A stretch of DNA of 64,000 nt from Nocardioides sp. zg-DK7169. GTDB taxonomy: Bacteria; Actinomycetota; Actinomycetes; Propionibacteriales; Nocardioidaceae. The position numbers and the translations under genes are program-made. Below the pieces are notes generated by a model. The model worked only from the letters and a program-made list of their open reading frames with translations, was not told the DNA's origin and did no database searches. Within the stretch, counting starts at the first letter, position 1, and every line of letters begins with the position of its first letter. Of this stretch, positions 35,159-42,858 are shown in pieces. The stretch is from assembly GCF_013155365.1 (NCBI RefSeq), contig NZ_JABJRA010000004.1:310001-374000 (forward strand), given 5' to 3'.

Positions 35159-36787
35159 ATGGAGCACGGGCGCACCGCGCCGCGGCCCCGTCGAGAGGCC
35201 GGCCGCGCCTCGGTGCTGGGCGCCCGCGCGGCGGTGAGCTCGAGCAGCCCGGTGGTGTCGTTCGCCGGCGCCCGGGTGCTCGCCGACGGCGGCAACGCTG
35301 TCGACGCGACGCTCGCGATGGCGGCCGTCGCATGGATGGCGCTGCCGGGCCAGTGCGGTGTCGGAGGAGACGCGTTCGCGCTCGTCCGTGAGCCGGACGG
35401 CCGGGTGTGGGCCATCTGTGGCAGCGGCTTCGGGCCAGACGGCGGCGAGCCGGACTTCTACCGCTCGCTCGGGCACTCCGCCCTGCCGCTCAGCGGTGCG
35501 CTCGCCGTGACGGTCCCCGGTGCGCTGGCCGCCGTCCGCACCCTGCACGCCCACGGCGCCACCCGGGCGCTCGACGAGCTCTGGGCGCCGGCCATCGACC
35601 TGGCCGAGCACGGCATCGCCTGCACCGCGAAGACTCGCGCCGACATCGCCCTGCACGCCGACTCGCTGCGCGCGGACCCGGACGCCGCGGAGGTCTTCCT
35701 CCCCGGCGGGGACCTGCCGCGGGTGGGGCAGGTGCTGCGCCAGAGCGCGCTCGGCGCCTTCCTGCGTCGCACGGCCGCCGGCACGGAGGGGTTCTACGAC
35801 GGTGAGTTCGCCGACCGGGCGCTCGCCGCGCTGGTCGGCGCCGGCGCACCGTTCAGCGGTGAGGAGTGGGCCGCAGGAGCAGACGCGCCCGCCGTCGCGG
35901 CGCTGTCCACGTCGTACGCCGGCCTGCGGGTGCACCAGACCCCCATGCCCTCGGCGGGGTGGATGGTCCTGCAGCAGGCCGTGATCTGCGACGGCGTGCT
36001 GGCCGGCCGCGAGCGCCTGGACGCCGAGTCGGTCCACTGGCTGGCCTCGGCCGCGCGGCGCGCGTTCCGTGACCGGTTCGAGGCCGGCGGGTCCGACTCG
36101 ACCGGGTGGGCGGAGTCCTTGAGGCCGGAGCGCGTGGCCCGGGCCCGCGAGGAGATCGCCGGCGGTCTGGTGGCCGCCGGTCCCGCCCGCCTCGACGGCG
36201 ACACCACCTCCACGGTGGTGGTCGACGAGGAAGGGCGGACGGTCTCGTTCATCCACTCCCTCGCCTTCACCTTCGGCGCGCACCTCAGCGTGCCCGGCAC
36301 CGGGGTGCTGCTGAACAACCGCCTCGGCCGGGGCGCGTACCTGCTCGACGGTCATCCCAACGAGGTCCGGCCGCGGCGCCGACCGCTGCACACCCTCAAT
36401 GCCTGGATCGCCGACGACGCGACCGGCCTGCGGCACGTCGGCAACTGCCCGGGCGGGGACGGGCAGGTGCAGTGGAACATGCAGGTGCTCAGCCACCTGG
36501 TCGACCACGGCACCGACCCGCAGGAGGCCGTCTCCCTGCCGCGGTTCACCGTCTTCCCCGGCTCCGACGCCGACGTGATCTCCGAGCCCGAGGAGCTGCG
36601 CTGCGAGGAGGGGCTGGCGGCGGATACCCTCGCCGGCCTGCGGTCCCGTGGCCACACGGTCCGGGAGATCCCGGTGCAGCACGGCGGGCCGGGAGGGTCG
36701 GCGCTGGCCATCAGCGTCGACCACGAGCACGGGGTCCTGCGCGCGGGCGCGGACCCCCGGATGGAAGGTGTGGCACTTGCGCTCTGA
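35159..36787 (+). CDS. Gamma-glutamyltransferase-family Ntn hydrolase (HpxW-like)
   Basis: The 542-aa proenzyme resembles gamma-glutamyltransferase. Autocleavage should occur before Thr349 in DTTSTVVVDEEG, which aligns with the TTHxSVVD nucleophile motif. It has no signal peptide, unlike periplasmic GGT. The small subunit keeps PSAGWMVLQQ and NCPGGDGQVQWNMQV. The same family includes oxamate amidohydrolase HpxW and cephalosporin acylases, so the reaction is probably hydrolysis of an amide or gamma-glutamyl bond in the pathway. It lies three bases after the second Rieske gene. Confidence 0.82.
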   Translation: MEHGRTAPRPRREAGRASVLGARAAVSSSSPVVSFAGARVLADGGNAVDATLAMAAVAWMALPGQCGVGGDAFALVREPDGRVWAICGSGFGPDGGEPDFYRSLGHSALPLSGALAVTVPGALAAVRTLHAHGATRALDELWAPAIDLAEHGIACTAKTRADIALHADSLRADPDAAEVFLPGGDLPRVGQVLRQSALGAFLRRTAAGTEGFYDGEFADRALAALVGAGAPFSGEEWAAGADAPAVAALSTSYAGLRVHQTPMPSAGWMVLQQAVICDGVLAGRERLDAESVHWLASAARRAFRDRFEAGGSDSTGWAESLRPERVARAREEIAGGLVAAGPARLDGDTTSTVVVDEEGRTVSFIHSLAFTFGAHLSVPGTGVLLNNRLGRGAYLLDGHPNEVRPRRRPLHTLNAWIADDATGLRHVGNCPGGDGQVQWNMQVLSHLVDHGTDPQEAVSLPRFTVFPGSDADVISEPEELRCEEGLAADTLAGLRSRGHTVREIPVQHGGPGGSALAISVDHEHGVLRAGADPRMEGVALAL

Positions 36788-36797
36788 GGAGACCGAC

Positions 36798-37238
36798 GTG
36801 GCCGGGGCCCCGACCCTGCTGCCGCCCCCGCCGCGGGCCCAGGGGAGCTACCGACCCGCCGTACGCCATGCGGACCTGGTGATGACGGCGGGCATGACCC
36901 CGCGGGTGGATGGTCGGCTGCGGCACGTGGGCCGGCTCGGTGCCGAGATCGACGTGGAGGAGGGCCGCGCCGCCGCGGCGATCGCCGCGGGCAACGCCCT
37001 CGCTGCCGCGGCCGCAGCCGCGGGCTCGCTCGACGAGCTGGGCAGGGTGCTGCGGATGACGGTCTACGTCAGCGCGGTCGACGGGTTCACCGAGCACACC
37101 CGGGTGGCCGACGGTGCCTCCGAGCGCCTCGCAGCCCTGGTCGGTGATCGCGGCGCCGCCGTACGCAGCGCCGTCGGCGTGGCTTCCCTGCCCGGCGGGG
37201 CCTGCGTGGAGGTCGAGCTCACCTGCTCCCTGAGGTGA
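36798..37238 (+). CDS. RidA-family imine/enamine deaminase
   Basis: The 146-aa protein is a YjgF/RidA trimer subunit. Arg123 in AVRSAVGVASLP corresponds to the catalytic Arg105 of RidA that hydrolyses 2-imino acids. GGACVEVELTC is the family's last strand. RidA homologues inside catabolic operons often hydrolyse aminoacrylate- or aminomuconate-type intermediates. Here it is the last gene of the diiron-oxidase operon, which points to an imine or enamine intermediate. GTG 36798 has GAGGAG upstream. Confidence 0.85.
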   Translation: MAGAPTLLPPPPRAQGSYRPAVRHADLVMTAGMTPRVDGRLRHVGRLGAEIDVEEGRAAAAIAAGNALAAAAAAAGSLDELGRVLRMTVYVSAVDGFTEHTRVADGASERLAALVGDRGAAVRSAVGVASLPGGACVEVELTCSLR

Positions 37239-37252
37239 GGACGGACGTCGGA

Positions 37253-37285
37253 CGGCCCCGGTGAGCGAGGTGCTCACCGGGGCCG
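37253..37285. terminator. Strong bidirectional hairpin
   Basis: A perfect 14-bp stem (arms 37253-37266 and 37272-37285) with loop GAGGT lies between the convergent ridA-like and glcG-like genes. It probably ends both transcripts. Confidence 0.75.
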
Positions 37286-37324
37286 TGGGCCGGACGGGGT
37301 CAGGTCGGGCCGGGCCGACTCGGC

Positions 37325-37780
37325 TCAGCTTGCGGGCGGATTGTCGGCGATGTGCTTGGCGAAGGCCTCCAGGGCCGCCGCGCCGACCGCCTTGTCCTGC
37401 TCGCCGTTGCCGCCCGAGACACCGATGGCGCCGACGATCTGGCCGTCGTGCTCGAGCGGGAAGCCGCCGACGAAGATGGCGAACTTGCCCGGGAGCATGT
37501 GGCTGATCCCGAAGGCCTCGTTGCCCGGCAGGGCAGGGCCGTTCGGCGGCTCGTTGAACTTGTGCGTCGCACGCTCGTGCCCGGCCGCGGTGAAGGCCTT
37601 GGCGATCGAGATGTCGACCCCGGTCAGGCGCGCGCCCGGGATGCGGTGCAGCGCGATGACCTGGCCCGACTCGTCGACGACACACAGTGTCTGCTTCACG
37701 CCGATCTCGTCGGCCTTGGCGCGTGCCGCGGCCAGTACGGGAAGGGCGTCGTCCAGGGTGATCCGATAGATCCGGTGCAT
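37325..37780 (-). CDS. GlcG/HbpS-family protein
   Basis: The 151-aa protein has the GlcG/HbpS (DUF336) fold: ARAKADEIGVKQTLCVVDESG at the start and FPLEHDGQIVGAIGVSGG near the end are diagnostic. Streptomyces HbpS binds heme; other members are found in operons for glycolate, propanediol or ureide-like catabolism with unclear roles. ATG 37780 was chosen; ATG 37792 in the same frame is an alternative. It shares an upstream motif with the permease and diiron-oxidase operons. Confidence 0.83.
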   Translation of the reverse strand: MHRIYRITLDDALPVLAAARAKADEIGVKQTLCVVDESGQVIALHRIPGARLTGVDISIAKAFTAAGHERATHKFNEPPNGPALPGNEAFGISHMLPGKFAIFVGGFPLEHDGQIVGAIGVSGGNGEQDKAVGAAALEAFAKHIADNPPAS

Positions 37781-37853
37781 GTCCCTGAGCATCCAGCCCG
37801 GCGGTGGTGCGGCGCCATGGACACCTTGTCCGTGTCGGCGCTTGGATGACTGT

Positions 37854-37867
37854 GCGGTGTGCACAGG
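37854..37867. promoter_or_regulatory. Cluster motif before the glcG-like gene
   Basis: GCGGTGTGCACAGG lies 74-87 bp upstream of the glcG-like start, between that gene and the end of pucR. Twelve or more of its 14 bases agree with the motif at 26280-26293. Confidence 0.5.
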
Positions 37868-37881
37868 AGCGGTGGCTGCGC

Positions 37882-39627
37882 TCAGTGCGGTGGGGCGAGC
37901 TCGTCGTCGAGCTGGGCGGTGACCTCGCGCAGCGCGAGGAGGTGGTGGGCGAGCCAGACCATGAACTGGGCCTCGGAGGTGCGGATGTCCATGTGCAACG
38001 CACGGGAGGTGCGCTCCAGCTTGTAGAGCATCGTGTTGCGGTGCAGGTGGAGCCGACGGGCGGTCGCGTTGAGGTTCCCCGACTCCGCGATGTAGGCGAG
38101 CGCGACGGCCTCCAGGTTCCCGGTCTGCCCGTCGCTGTCCTGGAGCGGGGCCAGGATCTCGCGCGCGAACTCGATGCCGGCCCGGCTCGCGGCCGCGTCC
38201 TGGAGCGCCGCGAAGACGCGCAGGTCCTGGTAGGTCGTGACCGCGCTGGTGCCGACACGTCGGGCGAGGGCCTCGGCGGTCCGCGCCTCGCGATAGCTCT
38301 GGGCGACCCCGGAGGCGCCCTCGGCGGCCCGCCCGAACGTCACCCGGACGCCGTCGCCGAGGCGTCGGGAGGCCAGCTTGAGGACCTGGTCGGCGAAGGA
38401 TCGCAGCGCCACGGTCTCCTGCTCGGGGTCGTCGCGTCGCGCGGCCGGCACCTGCTTGACCACCACGATCATGGACCCGATGAGCGCGCTCAGGGCGAGG
38501 GAGCCCGGGGTCGTGCCGTCACGGCGTGCCGCGCGCGCGACGTCGACGGCCCGCTGGCGGCCCATGGCGTCGTCGGGTCGGACGTCGGGGGAGGAGACGA
38601 TCAGGACCGCGAAACGCCCGTCCAGGGGGAACCGGTAGTGCTCGGCCCGGGCGGCGAGCTCGAACTGGTCGGTGAAGCGGTTGTGCAGCAGCGCGTGCAC
38701 GAAGTCGTTGCGCGCCCGCTCCTCGGCCTCGCGCACCGACTGCTGGCGCAGCAGCTCGCTGCCGGCGAGGCTCACGCCCTGCTCGGCCATGACGCGGTGC
38801 TGGGCCAGCTCGTGCCCGGCGACGGGCTGGTCGGGCTCGACGACGACTAGCAGCCCGTAGCGGGTCGCGGCCACGAGGACGCGGGCGACGACCAGGTGTC
38901 TCGTGACGCCGTCGAGCTCGATCGTGACGACCTCCGCGGCGGTCGGCCCGTCCTCGAGGAAGCCGCGGTCGGTCAGCTGCTCGACGATCGCGGTGACCTG
39001 GGAGGACGTGGCCTCGCCGGCCCGGTCGGTGCCGGTCTGGGCAAGCAGGTCGCCGCTGCGGTTCAGGACGAGGACCTCGGCGCCCGAGATCCGCGCCATC
39101 GCCTCGGTGAGGGCGGCCAGCCCTGCCCCGCGGGCGAAGACATCGCCGAGGGCGCGGTGCACCCGCGAGCCGTACTCGAGCACGTGGGTTGCCTGCGCGA
39201 GGACCTTGGTGGCGATCAGCTGACTGGTCTCGCGGAACGTCGCGTGGTGGGGGAGGAGGAGCACCGGGATGCCGAGGTCGTCGGCCAGGTCGAGCGCGGC
39301 CCGGGCCAGGGGGAGGTTGCGGTGCCCGTCGACGGAGGCGGGTGCATCTGCCCAGACCAGGACGGCCGCGGCGTCATGGGCGTGCAGCCGGGCCAGCAGG
39401 TCTGTTGCGTGCGCCTCGAAGTGGGTGCGGGGGTAGAAGACGGCGGCCCCGCGGATGTCGTGGGCCTCGACGGCGCAGGCGGTGCCCGGGCCGCCGGGCA
39501 GGCACCAGCCGACCAGGCGGCCGGTGGCGTCCGCGCCTGCGACGAGCGTGCCGCGCAGCAGGTCCTCGGCGAGCAGTGCTTCCAGGCTGATCGCGGCACT
39601 GGTCGGGGGAGCTGGGAGTGATGTCAC
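37882..39627 (-). CDS. PucR-family transcriptional regulator
   Basis: The 581-aa regulator has an N-terminal PucR sensory domain (about residues 15-125), a GAF/GGDEF-like middle region, and a C-terminal CdaR/PucR helix-turn-helix: ESGNLNATARRLHLHRNTM then YKLERTS. PucR proteins activate catabolic genes for purines, ureides and other N-compounds. It is adjacent to the glcG-like gene and the oxidase operon and is the best candidate for their regulator. GTG 39627 is preceded by GAGGAGG. Confidence 0.87.
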   Translation of the reverse strand: MTSLPAPPTSAAISLEALLAEDLLRGTLVAGADATGRLVGWCLPGGPGTACAVEAHDIRGAAVFYPRTHFEAHATDLLARLHAHDAAAVLVWADAPASVDGHRNLPLARAALDLADDLGIPVLLLPHHATFRETSQLIATKVLAQATHVLEYGSRVHRALGDVFARGAGLAALTEAMARISGAEVLVLNRSGDLLAQTGTDRAGEATSSQVTAIVEQLTDRGFLEDGPTAAEVVTIELDGVTRHLVVARVLVAATRYGLLVVVEPDQPVAGHELAQHRVMAEQGVSLAGSELLRQQSVREAEERARNDFVHALLHNRFTDQFELAARAEHYRFPLDGRFAVLIVSSPDVRPDDAMGRQRAVDVARAARRDGTTPGSLALSALIGSMIVVVKQVPAARRDDPEQETVALRSFADQVLKLASRRLGDGVRVTFGRAAEGASGVAQSYREARTAEALARRVGTSAVTTYQDLRVFAALQDAAASRAGIEFAREILAPLQDSDGQTGNLEAVALAYIAESGNLNATARRLHLHRNTMLYKLERTSRALHMDIRTSEAQFMVWLAHHLLALREVTAQLDDELAPPH

Positions 39628-39681
39628 GTGCGCCTCCTCGGCGGGACCCCGGGATCGCTGGTGACGTACGCTAGCCAGTCC

Positions 39682-39695
39682 TTACACCGCTGTAA
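39682..39695. promoter_or_regulatory. Operator-like palindrome (likely TetR autoregulation)
   Basis: TTACA-CCGC-TGTAA forms a perfect 5-bp-arm palindrome, extendable to CCTTACA/TGTAAAGG with one mismatch. It lies 20 bp before the tetR start and within the divergent pucR/tetR promoter region, where TetR proteins commonly bind. Confidence 0.6.
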
Positions 39696-39715
39696 AGGGT
39701 CCGACGAGGGATGCG

Positions 39716-40336
39716 ATGACCAGGAAGATCTCGGGGAGCACACCGGACTCGGTCGGCACGCCGTCGCCGGCCCCACGGCGGGCGGACGCGCGGCGTACCC
39801 ATGAGCGGATCGTGGGTACGGCGAGCACGATGGTGCTCGAGGGCCGCCCGCTCTCCATGAGCTCGCTGGCGCGGGAGGCCGGGGTCAGCAGGCCGACGCT
39901 CTACCAGCACTTCCCCTCGACAGAGGACGTGCTCGAGGCGGCGGTACGGCGGGCGGTCGACCTCGGCCAGGACGCCGTCGAGGGCGTGGGCGAGGCGACT
40001 GTGTCGCCGACCGGGGCGCTCGCCCGGCTCCTCGAGTACCGGTGGAGCAGCCTGGCGGCCTACGACGAGCTGTACCGGGTGGCGGCGGAGGTGCTGCCAC
40101 CGGCGCGGATGCTGCGCCTGCACCACCGGGCCCAGGAGTCGTTGGGGACGCTCATCGACGAGGGCAGGGCGGTCGGCGAGTTCCGCGCCGACCTGCCGAC
40201 CTCGTGGTGGGTGACGGTCGTCTACGGGCTCCTGCACCAGGCCGCGCACGAGGTGCTCGCCGGGCGGCTGACCAAGGAGGACGCGGGCAGCTTCCTCTCC
40301 GCGACGATTCTCAGCACGCTCGCCGTCCGCTCCTGA
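39716..40336 (+). CDS. TetR-family transcriptional regulator
   Basis: LSMSSLAREAGVSRPTLYQHF (about residues 45-66) is the TetR helix-turn-helix. The remainder is an all-alpha ligand domain with an AAYDELYRVAAEVLPPARML segment. It is divergent from pucR with 88 bp between, and the palindrome at 39682-39695 is probably its operator. It could therefore also control pucR and through it the catabolic genes. ATG 39716 has GAGGG upstream. Confidence 0.87.
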   Translation: MTRKISGSTPDSVGTPSPAPRRADARRTHERIVGTASTMVLEGRPLSMSSLAREAGVSRPTLYQHFPSTEDVLEAAVRRAVDLGQDAVEGVGEATVSPTGALARLLEYRWSSLAAYDELYRVAAEVLPPARMLRLHHRAQESLGTLIDEGRAVGEFRADLPTSWWVTVVYGLLHQAAHEVLAGRLTKEDAGSFLSATILSTLAVRS

Positions 40337-40400
40337 CGCGACGGTGCCGCGCGGTGCGGCTCGGCGAGGGCCGCGCGCCCGGGTGGGCACCGACGCGCAC

Positions 40401-40437
40401 GAAGCCCCCTCGCCGAGCGTGTCGGCGAGGGGGCTTC
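40401..40437 (+). terminator. Very strong hairpin after tetR
   Basis: A perfect 16-bp stem (40401-40416 with 40422-40437) and a five-base loop GCGTG, followed by CTGTG. It separates the tetR gene from the convergent coiled-coil protein gene. Confidence 0.85.
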
Positions 40438-40475
40438 CTGTGACGCTGCGGGGCGCAGCGGCGCCGGACGGGACC

Positions 40476-41012
40476 TCAGGTCGCCGGGCCGGGGCTGCGG
40501 TGGCTACCGCCGGTCGCCTCGGGGCCGTCGGGACCCTGCGTCCCGTCGCCGGGACCGTTCGTGTGCTCGTCGGGGGCTGCGGTCGGGGTCGCGGGAGCAG
40601 CGTGGGTGGCGGTGGTGCCGTTCTCGCTGTGCCGCGGGTCGGGGACCTCGGGCCGGTAGTCCTTCGAGCGGTGGTCGACCGCCGGGTCCATCCGGTCGGC
40701 CTCCCGGACCACGTCCTCCTGCTGTGCGGAGGTGGCGGCGGCCGCCTGTCGGGTCTGGGCGGCCTCGGCCTCGGCGCGCTCGGCCTCGGCGCGTCGCAGG
40801 TCGGCCTCGGCCTGCGCCTTGCGTGCCTCCAGCTCGGACTGCTGCACGGCGGGCTGGTGCTGCGCGGCCTCGCGGCGCAGCTGCTCGGCCTGTGCGTGTG
40901 CCTGCACGCGGTCGCGTTCCCTCTTGCGCTTGAGCAGCAGGTAGGCGAGCGCGGCGAGGAGCGCGATCACGACCACCGCGATGACGATCCACACGACGTT
41001 GTCGTTGTCCAT
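40476..41012 (-). CDS. Membrane-anchored coiled-coil protein
   Basis: The 178-aa protein has one N-terminal membrane helix ([20 protein letters not shown]), a basic stop-transfer KRKRERDR, and then an Ala/Glu/Arg heptad region (residues 35-100) predicted to form a coiled coil. The last 70 residues are Pro/Gly/Thr-rich and disordered. No conserved family is evident, though proteins of this layout are common in actinobacteria. It is convergent with tetR and separated from it by a strong terminator. Confidence 0.7.
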   Translation of the reverse strand: MDNDNVVWIVIAVVVIALLAALAYLLLKRKRERDRVQAHAQAEQLRREAAQHQPAVQQSELEARKAQAEADLRRAEAERAEAEAAQTRQAAAATSAQQEDVVREADRMDPAVDHRSKDYRPEVPDPRHSENGTTATHAAPATPTAAPDEHTNGPGDGTQGPDGPEATGGSHRSPGPAT

Positions 41013-41087
41013 GCCGGTTGACCTCTCGTTGGGAGGGTCCTCCGGTACCCGACCTCGGCGATGCGTACGCCGAGCCCGCGCCGGCGC

Positions 41088-41918
41088 TCAGCTCCTCGAC
41101 GCCGGCTTGGTCGCGCGGATGATGGCGCCGTGCATCCCGGGGGCGGCCTCGTGGGTGAACTCGACCACCGTCTCGGTGAACCCGGCCGCGGCCAGCCCGT
41201 CGAGGTACTCGCTGCGCGACAGTGCGCCGGCGATGCACCCGACGTACGAACCGCGCTCGGCCCGCTCGGCGGGCGTGAGGTGGTCCTCGGCGACGACGTC
41301 GGAGATGCCGATCCGGCCGCCCGGGGTCAGGACGCGGTACATCTCCGCCAGCACGCGCGGCTTGTCGACGGAGAGGTTGATGACGCAGTTGGAGATGACG
41401 ACGTCGACAGCTCCGTCCGGGAGCGGGACGTCCTCGATCGTGCCCTTGAGGAACTCGACGTTCGTCGCGCCGGCCTTCGCGGCGTTCGCCCGGGCGAGCT
41501 CCAGCATCTCGTCGGTCATGTCGACGCCGTAGGCGAACCCGGACTCCCCGACGCGCCGGGCGGAGAGGAGCACGTCGATGCCACCGCCGGAGCCCAGGTC
41601 GAGGACCCGCTCGCCGGGGCGGAGGTCGGCGACCACGGTGGGGTTGCCGCAGCCCAGGCTGGCTGCGAGCGCCTCGGCCGGCACGTCGCCGTGCTCGTCG
41701 GGGGAGTAGAGCCCGGCGCCGAAGGCCCCGTCCACGACGGTCTCGTCGGTACCGGTCGGGGAGCAGCACGACGCCGTCCCGCAGTCGTCGGCCAGCTGGA
41801 GGGCGTCGTTCAGGTCGGCGTTGCTCTGGCCCTGCCCGACCGCGACCGCCGCCGCGGCGTACCGGGACCGGACCTCCTCGCGGAGCTCGTCGGTGCTGGT
41901 TCCTGTGGTGTCGCTCAT
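41088..41918 (-). CDS. arsM: Arsenite methyltransferase
   Basis: The 276-aa SAM methyltransferase carries [18 protein letters not shown] (motif I) and the cysteines expected for As(III): Cys46, the Cys51-Cys52 pair, Cys178 in SNCVINLS and Cys228 in GCIAGAL. ArsM converts As(III) to methylated, partly volatile arsenicals in the cytosol. It is divergent from an ArsR repressor with a palindromic operator between. ATG 41918 has GGAG upstream. No arsenite pump or arsenate reductase gene is adjacent, so methylation seems the only detoxification step encoded here. Confidence 0.92.
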   Translation of the reverse strand: MSDTTGTSTDELREEVRSRYAAAAVAVGQGQSNADLNDALQLADDCGTASCCSPTGTDETVVDGAFGAGLYSPDEHGDVPAEALAASLGCGNPTVVADLRPGERVLDLGSGGGIDVLLSARRVGESGFAYGVDMTDEMLELARANAAKAGATNVEFLKGTIEDVPLPDGAVDVVISNCVINLSVDKPRVLAEMYRVLTPGGRIGISDVVAEDHLTPAERAERGSYVGCIAGALSRSEYLDGLAAAGFTETVVEFTHEAAPGMHGAIIRATKPASRS

Positions 41919-41945
41919 GGTGGCGCTCCTGGCGGATCGGTGACG

Positions 41946-41977
41946 GTCGATGTATCGAGGATTCTCGATGCATCGAC
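41946..41977. promoter_or_regulatory. Nested-palindrome ArsR operator
   Basis: Arms 41946-41959 and 41964-41977 form an inverted repeat of 14 bases with one mismatch around GATT. Each arm is itself a (near-)palindrome: TCGATGTATCGA and TCGATGCATCGA. The element lies between the divergent arsM and arsR starts and can hold two repressor dimers or be read as one large site. Confidence 0.75.
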
Positions 41978-42007
41978 GGATGTCAATCTCTCTGGCACGA
42001 TGGCGCC

Positions 42008-42349
42008 ATGTCCACCACGCCGCTCGTCGAAGCCACCGCGTCCTGCTGCAGCTCGGTCGTGGGGGGCGTCCTCGACGTCGAGGAGGCGGAGCGGCTCGCC
42101 CGGGCGTTCAAGGCGCTCGGGGACCCGACGCGCGTGCGGCTGCTCTCGCTGATCGCCGCCAGCCCCGAGCGTGAGGCCTGCATCTGCGACCTCGTCGACC
42201 CCGTTGGCCTGAGCCAGCCCACGGTGTCGCACCACATGAAGCAGCTGGTGGACGCCGGGCTGGTGCTGCGCGAGCAGCGGGGCCGTTGGGCCTTCTACCG
42301 GCTCGCCGACGATGCGCTTGCAGCCCTAGGTGGGGCGCTCGTGCGCTGA
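42008..42349 (+). CDS. arsR: ArsR-family arsenic-responsive repressor
   Basis: The 113-aa winged-helix protein has ALGDPTRVRLLSLI and LSQPTVSHHMKQLVDAGLV as recognition region. ACICDL (Cys58, Cys60) is a CxC in the alpha-3 helix region, and CC at 13-14 near the N-terminus could supply further As(III) thiols. This suggests an arsenic sensor with an unusual N-terminal Cys pair. Divergent from arsM and presumably repressing both genes. Confidence 0.9.
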   Translation: MSTTPLVEATASCCSSVVGGVLDVEEAERLARAFKALGDPTRVRLLSLIAASPEREACICDLVDPVGLSQPTVSHHMKQLVDAGLVLREQRGRWAFYRLADDALAALGGALVR

Positions 42350-42388
42350 TCTGCGGGGCGGGGGCCCTCCGCTGCATGCGTTGCATGC

Positions 42389-42426
42389 GAAAGGCCCCGG
42401 CTGCGTCTCCGCAGCCGGGGCCTTTC
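42389..42426. terminator. Strong hairpin between arsR and the tRNA operon
   Basis: A perfect 17-bp stem (42389-42405 with 42410-42426) and loop TCTC. It lies 3' of both the plus-strand arsR and the minus-strand tRNA operon and can end both. Confidence 0.85.
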
Positions 42427-42433
42427 GTGGTGG

Positions 42434-42505
42434 TGGGCGATACTGGGTTTGAACCAGTGACCTCTTCCGTGTCAAGGAAGCGCGCTACCGCTGCGCCAAT
42501 CGCCC
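42434..42505 (-). tRNA. tRNA-Val(GAC)
   Basis: Acceptor GGGCGAT pairs with ATCGCCC, discriminator A. The anticodon loop TTGACAC gives GAC. The T arm contains GGTTCAAACCC. CCA is not encoded. Last of a three-tRNA operon. Confidence 0.95.
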
Positions 42506-42529
42506 ATGTTATTCAGTTGTGGTAAATCG

Positions 42530-42600
42530 AGGTGGGTACGGGATTTGAACCCGTGTAGACGGATTTGCAGTCCGTTGCCTCGCCTCTCGGCCAACCCACC
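42530..42600 (-). tRNA. tRNA-Cys(GCA)
   Basis: Acceptor GGTGGGT pairs with ACCCACC, discriminator U as expected for cysteine tRNA. The anticodon loop CTGCAAA gives GCA. The T arm contains GGTTCAAATCC. CCA is not encoded. Confidence 0.95.
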
Positions 42601-42644
42601 GCGGTGGCCCTCCCATGGGAGGACCCGGTGGAAAGACCCTTCCG

Positions 42645-42717
42645 AGCGGACGACGAGGCTCGAACTCGCGACCTCAACCTTGGCAAGGTTGCGCTCTACC
42701 AACTGAGCTACGTCCGC
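42645..42717 (-). tRNA. tRNA-Gly(GCC)
   Basis: Acceptor GCGGACG pairs with CGTCCGC, discriminator U. The anticodon loop TTGCCAA gives GCC. D arm TAGCTCAGTTGGTAGAGC and T arm GAGTTCGAGCC are regular. First tRNA of the operon. Confidence 0.95.
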
Positions 42718-42753
42718 TTGCTGCCTTGGGCCGTGGCCCTCGGTGCGGTCAGA

Positions 42754-42783
42754 ACATTAGCCTCCTGGGGTCCGGGGCGCAAA
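42754..42783 (-). promoter_or_regulatory. Promoter of the tRNA Gly-Cys-Val operon
   Basis: On the minus strand TTTGCG (42783-42778), an 18-base spacer and TAATGT (42759-42754) lie about 37 bases before the tRNA-Gly 5' end, a reasonable housekeeping promoter. Confidence 0.5.
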
Positions 42784-42858
42784 ACCGGGGGGTCCGCGGG
42801 GTGTCGCTGAGGGTTGGGATCGCGGCGTTTGCCGAGGTCAGAGGCCTAGAGTGCGGGC

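Noticed and set aside
42472..42810. Short open frames on both strands across the tRNA genes
   Set aside because: They coincide with three canonical tRNAs and their spacers.
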